A stretch of 64,000 nucleotides of DNA from Linnemannia schmuckeri (Eukaryota; Mortierellomycota; Mortierellomycetes; Mortierellales; Mortierellaceae), in contig JANATG010000001.1 in assembly GCA_029449235.1 (NCBI GenBank), positions 1,054,001-1,118,000 of the forward strand, given 5' to 3'. The notes below the pieces were generated by a model. It saw nothing but the letters and a program-made list of their open reading frames with translations, searched no databases and was not told the DNA's origin. Position 1 is the first letter of the stretch; each line of letters begins with the position of its first letter. A program made the translations under genes and the position numbers. Shown here one piece after another: positions 23,662 through 33,394 of the stretch.

Positions 23662-23816
23662 GCTGGTTGCTGGTTGTTGGTTGTTGGATGTTGGTTGTTG
23701 GATGTTGGATGTTGGTTGTTGGTTGTTGGTTGTTGGTTGCTGGTTGTTGGTTGTTGGTTGCTGGTTGTTGGTTGTTGGTTGTTGGTTGTTGGTTGTTGGT
23801 TGTTGGTTGTTGGTTG
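23662..23816 (+). repeat. TTGGTTG heptamer minisatellite
   Basis: About 22 tandem copies of a 7-base unit (GGTTGTT / GGTTGCT / GGATGTT variants). GG pairs spaced five bases apart could form two-layer G-quadruplexes on the plus strand. It lies near the middle of the divergent space between the two small-gene pairs. Confidence 0.9.
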
Positions 23817-24539
23817 ATCCCAAAATAACGAGTAGCCCAATCTCTAACGAAAGGAGAAAGAGAACTGGTGGTGGTCTGTCCGCAAAGTCTGACAAACAAA
23901 AACAAGCAAACAAGCGAAAAAGAGGGACAGACGTTAGTCGTCCCATAAACAAACGACCCAATCCGTTCGTTCTACTCAATCGCAGCGCTCTACTCTCCCA
24001 CGACCCTTCCTGTCCCTTTACTCTCCCACGATCCTCTGCCCCTTGGCCGTCCATTCGCTTTACAGGGATGCTTCTTCAATACTCCTCCTGTGAGGAACAG
24101 GAATTGGGTAGCATGTTGTGTTTGACGGAGGCGAGAGGGGACTCGGTCGAACTATTTGGACAGCCGCTTTGTGAGAAGGAGTAAAAATAAATCGGACATA
24201 ATTGACTTTTTCAGGCTGCGCTCGAACCTGAACTTGAACCGTGCGGGGCCTGGAATGAACAAAAAAAAAAAAAAAAAGGCGTATTGTGTAAACAAAGAAG
24301 CAGGCGGATCGGATGAATAAGCGAAATGGGTGAATAAAGAATAACCATAAGAGGGAGAACACACCTGCGGCCTGCAAGCAAGGGGTTGCTTTTACAGTTT
24401 TACACGGCGAGAGACCATCTTGTTGAGTTGTTTTGAGGCAATTGAATCCGTTGCAGAAAAAGAGAAAGGGAGAAACAGGGTGGATCGTGCCTTCGTAATA
24501 AAAGCTGTCTGCGGGGAATTATTACCTCTTCATTCCTCA

Positions 24540-24547
24540 TATAAATA
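24540..24547 (+). promoter_or_regulatory. TATA box of the small gene at 24709
   Basis: TATAAATA, about 169 bases upstream of the ATG. A C/T-rich stretch and a CA-rich leader follow. Confidence 0.65.
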
Positions 24548-24600
24548 CTCTTTCCCTTTTTTCTTCTTTTTTTTACTCATCATCACAACAACAATCAAAC

Positions 24601-24651
24601 AATCACACCAACCAAACAATCACACCAACCAAACAATCACACCAACCAAAC
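24601..24651 (+). repeat. 17-base tandem repeat in a 5' leader
   Basis: Three exact copies of AATCACACCAACCAAAC, in the leader between the TATA box and the ATG of the 24709 gene. Confidence 0.85.
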
Positions 24652-24708
24652 AACCAAACCAGCTCCCTCCTCCCTCTCCCTCTCCAACACACACAACACA
24701 GACCCACA

Positions 24709-24930
24709 ATGACGTTCTTCAAGATCAACGGAACCTCCTCCTCCAAGAAGAACAAGACCGCCTCGGCTGCCAACACCCCCTCGCAGACCCCTCGTACTTC
24801 GGTCCACCTCACCGCTGCCGACCTTGCCGCCGTCAACAAGAACACCGCCATGACGCCCGAGGCCCTGGAGGCCCACTTTGCCAAGGCTAACATGGGACAC
24901 ATGCAGGCCCTCTCCATGGCTAGAATGTAA
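24709..24930 (+). CDS. small KTASAA-TP-QTPR-S family protein (73 aa)
   Basis: A one-exon gene. The N-terminus is TFFKINGTSSSKKNKTASAA followed by NTPSQTPRTSV. The C-terminal half is Ala-rich and helical (LTAADLAAVNKN, TPEALEAHFAKAN) and ends GHMQALSMARM, closely matching the end of the next copy (GHNQALSLAKV). So this gene and the one at 26332 form one C-terminal subtype, and the two minus-strand copies another. Function unknown. Codons are strongly C-biased, suggesting high expression. A possible AATAAA lies at 25191. Confidence 0.82.
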   Translation: MTFFKINGTSSSKKNKTASAANTPSQTPRTSVHLTAADLAAVNKNTAMTPEALEAHFAKANMGHMQALSMARM

Positions 24931-25190
24931 ACGTGTGTCTATCAGATACATTCTCTCCCATCCCCATCTTTCGACTCGACCGGCTTTCCTCTCGTCTTGT
25001 CCGGATCTCTTTCAAGACCTGTCCCTTCTCACCAAGACACACTCATTATCACACATAATCGTCACTGTTGCTGTTTGGAGGAGATATTCTTTTTATTTGA
25101 TTCGGATGCGAGTAGCCCCGCATACCCCTCCAACCTCCAGCATTTTTCATTCACTTCATTGTACAACACTCGGCATTCTTTTTCATCATA

Positions 25191-25196
25191 AATAAA
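25191..25196 (+). terminator. possible polyadenylation signal
   Basis: AATAAA about 260 bases after the stop of the 24709 gene. Confidence 0.35.
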
Positions 25197-26052
25197 CCAT
25201 TTCTGTCGTAACAGACAAACAAGCATATTCTGTATCCTGCTCATAAAATGAATACTCTTTTTGAATGTCTAATCGATCTGCACTGCACTACATGAATGAA
25301 AAAGGGCACAGGAACAACAAAAAAGGGGGGAGTTCAGCTGCAACGGAAAGAAAAAATAGAACATCAACGACAGAGTTGGATAGACAGTCCTGATTTGATC
25401 CAGGCACAGTCAGCTCAAAATTCCATTTCTTTCGCTGAGGGGACATACTTTGGGAGCCGCAGTTGTCTATCAACTCATTGCGATCAAAGATTATGTATTC
25501 TTTCTTGGAGTTGTGATTAGTGTTATGGACGATGAGAACGGCGGGTATCAGGACAAGCGGCGGGATGGTCAACGGCAGACGAGTATGCCAGTTCTGAGGA
25601 TGTGTGCTCGCTGTAGTCCATGATTGCCACTAATTTTCATCCATTAGTGATCATTCAACAAACAAGCTCATAGTGCGCAGACAGAGTCAAAGAAAAAGTA
25701 GCCATGGTACCATCCATGACTCACGCCCATAGGATTAAAGCACCTCCCCCATACGACCAAGGTGCTGAGTAACTGCGCCTTGCTGCAGGGGACAAGAGCA
25801 AGGGAAAAAGAGAGTTAGCCTTACCCAGCATATGGCGCCCCCATTCGTTTCTTATTTCGTTTAGAGAACGAGTGGTGTCATCGAGAGGGTGTCATTTATG
25901 GTGTCACTGAGGGTGTCATTGATGAATAATCAAAATCCTAAAGCATAATTTTGTTCAGTGCGGCGCGTTTTATTGTTCAGCAAAACAGAATCAAACGAAC
26001 ACAGACGGCACGTCTTTGGATACGAGGTGCAGGTATGATGCCGCGGTCAATT

Positions 26053-26106
26053 GACAAACAGACAAACAGACAAACAGACAAACAGACAAACAGACAAACA
26101 GACAAA
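26053..26106 (+). repeat. ACAGACAA octamer tandem repeat
   Basis: About six to seven copies of an 8-base unit, ending roughly 14 bases before the TATA box of the 26332 gene. A similar short ACAG repeat lies just downstream of the stop of the 20935 gene, near 20908. Confidence 0.85.
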
Positions 26107-26119
26107 AGACGTGAGTTGG

Positions 26120-26127
26120 TATAAATA
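26120..26127 (+). promoter_or_regulatory. TATA box of the small gene at 26332
   Basis: TATAAATA, 212 bases upstream of the ATG. The leader ends in an AAC trinucleotide repeat running directly into the start codon. Confidence 0.65.
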
Positions 26128-26294
26128 CTAACGATAACCCCCGACTCTTTTGTTCTCCATCAAACGCACTCAAGTCAAGCACACTCTCCAAGCCAAGCAA
26201 CAAGCTCAAAAAGCAACAAGCACAACCAGCTCTCTCTCAGAACACAGCCTGATCCGCCCAAGCAACACTCAGTCCTCCTCTTATCAATAACACC

Positions 26295-26331
<37 letters not shown>

Positions 26332-26334
<3 letters not shown>

Positions 26335-26529
26335 TCGCTCTTCAAGATCTCCAAGAACAAGACCGCCTCGGCTGCCAGCACCCCCGCACAGACCCCTCGT
26401 TCCTCGCTCCAGATCAATGCCGCAGATGTCGACAGGACCTCTACTGTGACCCCCGCTGATGTCGAGAGGCTCCTCAAGAAGACCAATGCAATCGGTCACA
26501 ACCAGGCCTTGTCGCTGGCTAAGGTGTGA
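26332..26529 (+). CDS. small KTASAA-TP-QTPR-S family protein (65 aa)
   Basis: A one-exon gene, the most compact copy. It begins SLFKISKNKTASAAST, then PAQTPRSSLQ, then a helical acidic/basic stretch (TPADVERLLKKTN) and the end GHNQALSLAKV. It pairs with the 24709 product by its C-terminus. Function unknown. The leader ends in about 14 AAC units before the ATG. Codon use is strongly C-biased. A possible AATAAA lies at 26610-26615. Confidence 0.82.
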
Positions 26530-26931
26530 TAGATGATCTGTCGCCTTGGCCTTCTTCTTTGAATACCTCTCATCATACCCACTACAACCCAACCACTCTA
26601 TTCCCTAATAATAAATCATAATTCTCCATCAAGACATGATTTGTTGGAACTGTTGACTTGATTAAGTATTCATGGGTAGACATTGTGAACGAAAGTCTGC
26701 CTTTAAATAGTAACGAACAACCAAACATACCGCTTAATTCTCAATCACCAAGTAACCAAAACAACACATCGTTGTCCAAGGCACATTTCGAGCACAACCT
26801 TACAAGTACAACAAAACTAGTATACGGCATTGTCGTCGTTGTATCGTTTTCTTTTTGGCTTCCTTTTGCACAAGTCAAATTCAGAATTGTGGGGCGATTT
26901 ATTGTGGAGAGAAAGGGAGATAAATCAGCAT
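26530..26931. other. convergent intergenic region
   Basis: 3' flanks of the 26332 small gene and of the eS19 gene; no coding signal. Confidence 0.5.
26610..26615 (+). terminator. possible polyadenylation signal
   Basis: AATAAA about 80 bases after the stop of the 26332 gene. Confidence 0.4.
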
Positions 26932-28440
26932 TTAAGCGCGAGCCTGGGCAACGGAGGCAGCAATGCGGTCCAAATCACGCTGACCATCAACGGTGATCTT
27001 GCGTCCACTATTGTACAGAAAGAGAAAGAAGGCATTAGTTCGATGCTCGGATGAAATTGTGGTGCGAGATAAGCATGTGCACAGAAAAGGAACAAAAAGT
27101 AGGAGAAAGTACGTACCCGTTCTCATCAGCCTCCAAGACGTTAATCTTCTCCAAGGCCTGGAGGACCTTGCGAGCAATGGAGCCGGAGGACTTGACGTGG
27201 TGGGAGGGGCGGGAACCGCGGTTGACGGTACCACCGTGGAGCTTCTTAAGAGCACCGACACCGACGCCGCGGCGGAGGTAGATGTGGCGGGCAACGGAAG
27301 CTATTGGAGCATTAGATTACGAGTGAACCGTTAGTTGACTGTAATGGGTAGGCATGGCGCAGCTGAGGGAGGTTTCCTGACATTGAATAAATTGCTAGTG
27401 TAGTATTATCGTTTTTGGGCAGTAATATTTCCAGTATATGTAAGGGTTGTTGATGGTGCGAATAGGTTGAAGCATTGATGAAGACAGAGGTAGAGAGTGT
27501 GGAAGGAAGGAACGGCGAGAACGCTGGTGTCTGCTGGTTGTAGTATGGTGGTCTGCGTTGTATGGGGGAGTGCAGCTTCAGCCGTCCGAGTCAAGGTGCC
27601 CTATGATAGGTCAGGCGCTGGCGTAGAGGGTGTCCAGTTTTGTTGCCAAAAGTTTTTGTGCGAGAGAAAAGGGGGCATTGTTGAGGCGGCCAATATGAGA
27701 TGGGTGTAAGGGAGCTTCAAAGCGCCTTCTCCTCTCTTCCGCAAATCCCGTAAAAAAATATTCTCATTCCGCCGCTCTTTGAAAAAGCGATGATCCTGAC
27801 TCAAAAACAAAAAACGGATTTGATGTTGGTGACCCCTCCATTGAGTTCTGTAGTTGTAGTCGAGGGAGCCCTTTTGTTGTTCTGTCCACCACGGTCGAGC
27901 AGCTGTGTGCGGTCCTGCTTGTTGGTGTACTTGAAGGTCTTGATGTTATTACCAGCGCGGACGTAAAACCAGTCGGGGTCATAAGGAGCCAACTCCTTGT
28001 TGGTGCCGGTCTTGACAAGATCGACCCACTTGGGGATCTCGAGCTTGCCGGAGCTAAGTTTTTTCACAAAAAAAACGAAGGACAATGAGTAATCGATCAT
28101 CTTCTTTTCTGGTTGATGATTCATTCCCCTTACAGTCAACTGAATCCTGATGTCGTTGAAAACGAGTGTCATTCCATCATCGAAATGATCAAATTCAGAC
28201 CCTCGATGGATTTGACCCATGTCTTATTAAAAACTTCTGAATCCTGAATCCTGAATCGTAGGTTCTCTCCTCTGCACCGATGGTTCCTTCTCGTCTCTTT
28301 TTCTTTATGTCCTTGGTAGTTGAGTTGTCGTTGGGCGGGTGATAGTAAGAAAATACTCACCGCTTGAGGTAAGCGGCGTAAGCACGGTTGAAGTCGTGAG
28401 CGTTGATGTCCTGCACGGTAACCGAGTAGAGGGCAGCCAT
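26932..28440 (-). CDS. RPS19: 40S ribosomal protein eS19
   Basis: Four exons: 28440-28361, 28053-27953, 27300-27117 and 27007-26932, total 146 residues, the usual length. The product reads MAALYSVTVQDINAHDF..., then GKLEIPKWVDLVKTG, KELAPYDPDWFYVRA, SVARHIYLR, GSRPSHH, and ends GQRDLDRIAASVAQARA. These are the standard blocks of eS19, which sits in the head of the small ribosomal subunit and is needed for 18S rRNA 3' maturation. All junctions are GT-AG and frame-exact. Intron 2 is 652 bases, long next to introns 1 (307) and 3 (109). Confidence 0.97.
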
Positions 28441-30626
28441 TTTAACGAATTGTGAAAGGATTCAACAAAAAAGATATCAAAATCCATTTTATCGTAGGAT
28501 CCATCCATCCACTTAAGGGCTGTTACATCCATAATCTGATTGGTTCGTTAACCATTGATCGTATTATCACCGTATTTATTAGTATTGTATATACTGCACC
28601 TTTCATTAACCTTTCCTGTCGCGTTTGAGGTTAGAGCATCATTGAAAAGAAACACGCGCCTAACGCAGCATATTCAGCAGGAACTACGATAATTCTAAGG
28701 GAAACAAGAGAAAGAAAGGATTAGGTAGTGCAACCGCTACAACGGACATTTATTATCTCGCGAAATCCTCTTTCTCCCATTGTTTCCATTTTTGCTTCCT
28801 ATCTTGTCCATGTCGCGATGAAAAATCCACACTAATGAGTATCCCACATCTTAAAAACACATTGTCATGCCCTCAAAGTATCTTTCTTAGTTCTCCTCAC
28901 TGTACAATTCCGGAAGTTTTCTCGCCCTCTCTCTCTCTCTCGACTATTCTCCTTGCCCTTTAGCTTTTCGCGTCCGAATAGCATAATGGTTTTAATCAAC
29001 AAGCAACGCAAAGAATGGCCAATTTTTTTTTTCTTTTTTTTTTTTTGCTGTTTCTTTGTTTCTTGCAAATGCATATTGCAGTTCTTACCGTCGCTTTCCG
29101 TTTTTGGTCATTATTGGAGATGGTTCAGGCGCGAGTGGGAAATAACTAGCATAATGAGAAAAAATAGGTTGAGGCTTGAGAGATGAGACGCATCACGAAC
29201 ACAAAATTTACATTCAAGCAGCTGACGAGCACGGTTTCAAGAAGGAAGCAGCGCAGCAATACATTGAACTCGCTACAACTACGAAATACCATTGATGCTC
29301 TCTATGCAGCCAGTGAGTCTTTTAACTGAAGACAATGAAGGATGGTGACCTTCAAAAGATAAGTCGGTGGATTTTCACTTCGAGATATCAACCCGTGTTT
29401 TGTTCTGCAACGTGTACTCAAAATTGGTGATTTAATTATGGTGCTGAGCAAAAACAGGGGTAAGGTTGGATGCAAGCCATACCTTGCCTAAAAGAATTGC
29501 CATATTCCACTCCTATATGCAGTTCTTCTGCCTTTCACTCTGAAACGAACTCGAGCAGTATATGGGCGTGTGCGGCTGTCTTATGGGAAGAAGTTTAATA
29601 GAGAATCGTATACAGAGGGCTCGAAAGATAATAAAAACCGATGGAAAAGTGGATCTGGTTCTTTCTTTTCCGGCCTCCCGATACCACTCCTTGAACAGAG
29701 ATCTTCGCTCTCCTTTTCCTCTCTTCAGGTGTGTTTTCGATGACACTGATCTGAAAAATCTGATGAGCCGCTTCTTTTTTACTCTTGCATCGGAAGACAT
29801 TCAGCCATCTTTTCCTTTAGTTTTCTCCTGACACAGCGGGTGTTATTCATTTCAAACTGTAGGCAGTTCCTCTTATTCGAGGCGCCGAACCTACGTCTTT
29901 ATGGCCAATAGAGTCGCAAATTGAATTTCAAGCTTTTCGGGTCGCATGGACAATTTTCTTCTTATGGGTGTTTATCCTTTCTTCGCTTTCTCCGTCCTTG
30001 TGCATCTCTCTCCTGAAGCGCTCGTCGCTTTTTTTTTCGCTTCCCATTGCCACAGCGCAGACGCCTCTCCTCATCCTTATACAACTAACGCCGTCAGCAT
30101 CAACAAACGAAAAACGCTAGAGAAAAAAATCTCCCGGGCAGATCGAATAGCCGTCCGCTCTGTCTGTTTTGCTGTTCGAATGTGTATGCTGTCGATGCTA
30201 GCGGTTGCTGACAACTCGTTTGATGTTGTTCGTTTTGTCCAATTGGTTCATAATTCGTTGTTTTGGATAGCCGCTGCATCTTTAACAAATACAGCACGAT
30301 GCAAGGCAGAACAAGCCAAGGAAAGAGCACCCCTCTCTGAAAGGCTCGAAGTTTTCTGATAAAGAACGGCCATCCTCGCTCACTTGTCATTTTTTTTCTT
30401 TCGTTTTCTTCTCACTTGGCTACTGTGTTTGGCCTCTTTGTCTTTCCCCCTTCTTCGTTCTACTTTTGAATCTTCAACGCCCTTTCTTGCATCTTAGTTG
30501 CCTCCATTCTGCCCACAGCCACAGTATATTTTTTTCTTATTGAATGTTTATAAACCACTACCCCATTAATATTCGCATTCATCGACCCCAACTAGTACAC
30601 ATCACACTCACACACTCACACGCGTC
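28441..30626. other. 2.2 kb intergenic region, no gene supported
   Basis: Divergent space between eS19 and the MFS pseudogene. It contains a T tract (29022-29046) and scattered short frames. The 137-codon plus frame at 29946 has no recognisable features. Confidence 0.45.
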
Positions 30627-32697
30627 ATGGCTGACAAACAAGAACACTTAGAGCACCTGGGCGACCCCTCCTCCGGAACCGCCGGTTCAGACCACTCTGG
30701 TACAGCAACCCACATTGAAGGACCAGCTTGTGGTGAAGAGTTGTCACCGTCAACGTTAGAGAGGACAAAGAGTATGGACCACCAGAACATGGCTCAGGCC
30801 TCGTTGGATGTTGAGATGGCCAAGACCCGCATTTCCAAGGCCGAACCTCCATCCAGACGATAGGTAGTCCTTGCCACGGCCACCCTTGGGGCTCTTTTCG
30901 TGTCCCTCTAAGGTTCTGCCCTTATTGTCGCGCTGCCGGATCTCACGAAGGATCTTAACGTAAGTCTTTCGAGATAAATGTTCACTCACTCTTTTCTAAT
31001 TCACATCTTCCCCTCGACAGCTTCTTTCTTTGGCGCTCCTTTTCGGTTCCACACTCTTCCTCGGATATTGCCATTTTGCTCTGGATAAACTTGGTTGACT
31101 CGATGCTCACTTTTTGTTTACGTTCGTCTGGGCGTTGTGTTGCGCTTATTAGATTAATTTTGCCACAGTCATTTGGGTGTTGTTGACACACACTCTGGCC
31201 ATCACAGCCACTGTTCCTCTGCATGGCTACGTTGGCGATGCAGGCCTCAAAGGTATCCGGCATGTCCTTTTCTCAGTCCTTTGTCTCTTCCAGCACACGT
31301 GTTCAACAGCCTTTCATATCCATTGCTCATCCATTTTTTCTCATGGTCTCCTAACCTCGATCTGTTCTAGATGCCGCATGTTCAACATCGGGCTTTTTAT
31401 CTTTACGCTGGGATCCTTCCTTTGTGAACTCGCTCAAAGAAAGTACAACGGCTACGATCTCCTCGGCTACCGTGTGGTCCAAAACCTCGGAGGCACCCTC
31501 CTCTTCTCCAACTGCTTCGCCATCGTCGCCGACAAGTTTTATTCCTACAACCAAGTCGGACTCACCAGTGGCATCATCAACATTGCGTTTGTGACCGGAA
31601 TTATTCTAGGACCTGTCATTGGAGGAGCGACGGTTAAGTCCAGCTGGAAGTGGGTGTTCTTCTTCAACCTGCCCTTTGGAGCGCTTGGAACATTGGCTGG
31701 ATCCCTGTACTGTCATGCACGATCTTTACTCATGTCGAGTATGTAACTATGAGGAAGCTAGTTCCTACGTTCGACTACACTGGATTCATCAGTCTGATGG
31801 CTGCGCTGGTCCTCTTGTTTGTAATCGTTGTCAGTGCATTATTCCCAAGCGACAAGGTCTCAGAGAACTCTTCGCTGATCGGCATGGGCGCCGCCATGGG
31901 TATCCTCTTTATTGTGTTCATCATCCAACAGACATTCGTCCGTGGCGGCAAGCGTTATAACTCTGCCAAGGCTCCTTTCATGAACTTTAATCTGTTCATG
32001 AACTGGGTCTTCAACAACACGGTCGTCCTCGGTGGCCTTGCCGGTGGTGTCGCCCGTACCAACCTAACCTTCTCCTTCATCTTCTTCCAGGGACCTTACA
32101 GCAAGGACCCGCTGATAGCTGGTATCCTGCTGATCCCTTTTGGTTTGGGCATCATGATTGCCGGTATGTCTGCTGGTCGTTTGGCAGACGTGATTGGATT
32201 CCGTTATCTTTACACTGCCGGTCTTGACCTGGCTTCACTCGCAACCTTGATCATGTCATTGGTCATCATGCCCAAGACCAACACCTGGATAATCTCTGCG
32301 CTGTTGCTGGTCAGCGGTCTCGACTGGGGTCTCTACCAGTCTCCCTCGGCATCGGTCTCGATGCTCTGTACCCTCCCTCAATAGCGGGCTGCCTCATCAT
32401 CCCTCCGTATAATGTCACAATGTTATTCCAGATGATCGCCATTGTTATCTGCTTCAAGGTCACCATCTCGGGTATGCCCCCAGAAGCCGTCCAAGAGCTC
32501 TTCATCTATGGTGGAGGCATTGATGCAATGTACCTACCCTCGTTCATGCATGGATGGAAGATTGTCTGCTGAATCACTTTTGCAATCACGCTTATCTATT
32601 GTGTCTGCTCCTGGGTCTGTCCATCCAGCCTGTCATGGCCAAGCCTGAGTCAGACTCGGAGGTCGCTAGCGTTGCAGATATCGAGGAGGCAAAGTAA
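30627..32697 (+). pseudogene. decayed DHA2-type MFS transporter
   Basis: The reading frame of a 14-helix drug:proton antiporter (major facilitator superfamily) can be followed for 2 kb but is broken many times. It opens at an ATG with a hydrophilic N-terminus, then meets TAG at 30861 and TAA at 30909 inside the first membrane helix (VVLATATLGALFVSL, stop, GSALIVALPD). A plausible intron (30960-31152) leads to FATVIWVLLTHTLAIT. The next splice (31253-31370) does not keep frame. The part RVVQNLGG...GPVIGGATV...FFFNLPFG is intact; a frameshift follows near 31700-31740, then a long clean stretch to SGLDWGLYQSP. After that come TAG (32382), a frameshift near 32422, TGA near 32570, another frameshift near 32615, and the original-looking end VASVADIEEAK with TAA at 32695. 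Protein similarity persists through all breaks, so loss is fairly recent. Confidence 0.85.
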
Positions 32698-33046
32698 ACA
32701 ATAATAAACACTGACCCCATTCCTTTTCCAAGGACAATTGTCGGCGGGCAATCTCATCCTCTTATCCTTTTTTTTCTCGGTTACTCGTCAAAATTAAATA
32801 ATACACATTTCTTGAGAACAGCAAAAATAAATGAAAAATCGTGTCTTCCTTTCAAACCCTGGCATTGACAGTTTATGAACCATGGCGTAAATGGTCCGAC
32901 ACATCCTTGTAGAGTGTTTATTAAGTAGTAGTAAAAAGACACGAACTCCTGCTGTTATGACTCGTAATGTGAACGAAAACGCAAACGCATACCCCTCCTA
33001 ATAGACCAGAAGTCTCTCAAAAGACTCGAAGAGCAAGAGACTCCTC
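32698..33046. other. convergent intergenic region
   Basis: 3' flank of the MFS pseudogene and of the minus-strand secreted-protein gene; A/T-rich, with AATAAA-like sequences near 32700 and 32826. Confidence 0.5.
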
Positions 33047-33394
33047 TCAAGCAGTTTGAGCTGGTGGAGGAACAGGCACTGGCTCAGCAGCAATTGTCTG
33101 TGGGGTAGGCACAGAATCAGAAGGTGGGTCAGCAGCAGCAGCAGCAGCAGCAGCAGCCTCCTTCGCACGGGCTGCTTCCTGGCTATTCACAAAGTCCGAG
33201 GGATCAAATCCGCGACGAGTAGGGAGGAAGAGTTGTCGTCGACGACCCATGGATGGAGCTGTTCCGCTGGCGGTGCTCGAGACACGCCCAAAGTTGTCGT
33301 TAGTGGATGGAGCGGCAGTGATGGTGATGATGGCTGTAGATGCGATTGATAGCATGACGACTGCCACGCAGAAAGCGGAGAAGGTCAACTTCAT
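33047..33394 (-). CDS. small secreted protein with poly-Ala tract
   Basis: A one-exon gene for 115 residues. The N-terminus KLTFSAFCVAVVMLSIASTA is a clear signal peptide. The mature part is short, with a basic stretch GRRRQLFLPTRRGFDPSDF, then poly-Ala encoded by a (GCT)n repeat, and a Pro-rich tail PVPVPPPAQTA. No Cys in the mature part, so not a typical disulfide-rich effector. Family not recognised. The basic RR site could be a processing point; that is a guess. The poly-Ala length is likely to vary between strains. Confidence 0.65.
   Translation of the reverse strand: MKLTFSAFCVAVVMLSIASTAIITITAAPSTNDNFGRVSSTASGTAPSMGRRRQLFLPTRRGFDPSDFVNSQEAARAKEAAAAAAAAADPPSDSVPTPQTIAAEPVPVPPPAQTA
33130..33156 (+). 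repeat. (AGC)n trinucleotide repeat, coding for poly-Ala
   Basis: About nine AGC units, read as GCT on the minus strand and giving the Ala run of the secreted protein. Confidence 0.85.

Larger units (their letters stand above)
21344..24539. other. 3.2 kb intergenic centre of the small-gene cluster
   Basis: Lies between the two divergent pairs of small genes. No gene is supported. It holds a poly(C) run (22693-22710) and a heptamer minisatellite (23662-23816). The 222-codon and 146-codon frames here are long only because the 7-base repeat keeps all frames open on both strands. Confidence 0.55.
24931..26119 (+). other. 3' flank and upstream region between two small paralogues
   Basis: No gene is seen. 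GGTGTCAT recurs three times at about 25873-25920. An 8-base tandem repeat lies close to the next TATA box. Confidence 0.5.

Noticed and set aside
23662..23816. CRISPR or telomeric repeat
   Set aside because: No spacers, 7-base contiguous unit, and not TTAGGG; the other genes are eukaryotic.
23516..24184. 222-codon plus frame and 146-codon minus frame
   Set aside because: Both owe their length to the heptamer repeat, which translates as a 7-residue repeat in every frame; no start context or domain.
29946..30359. 137-codon plus frame upstream of the MFS pseudogene
   Set aside because: No homology, signal or codon bias; not linked in frame to the transporter.
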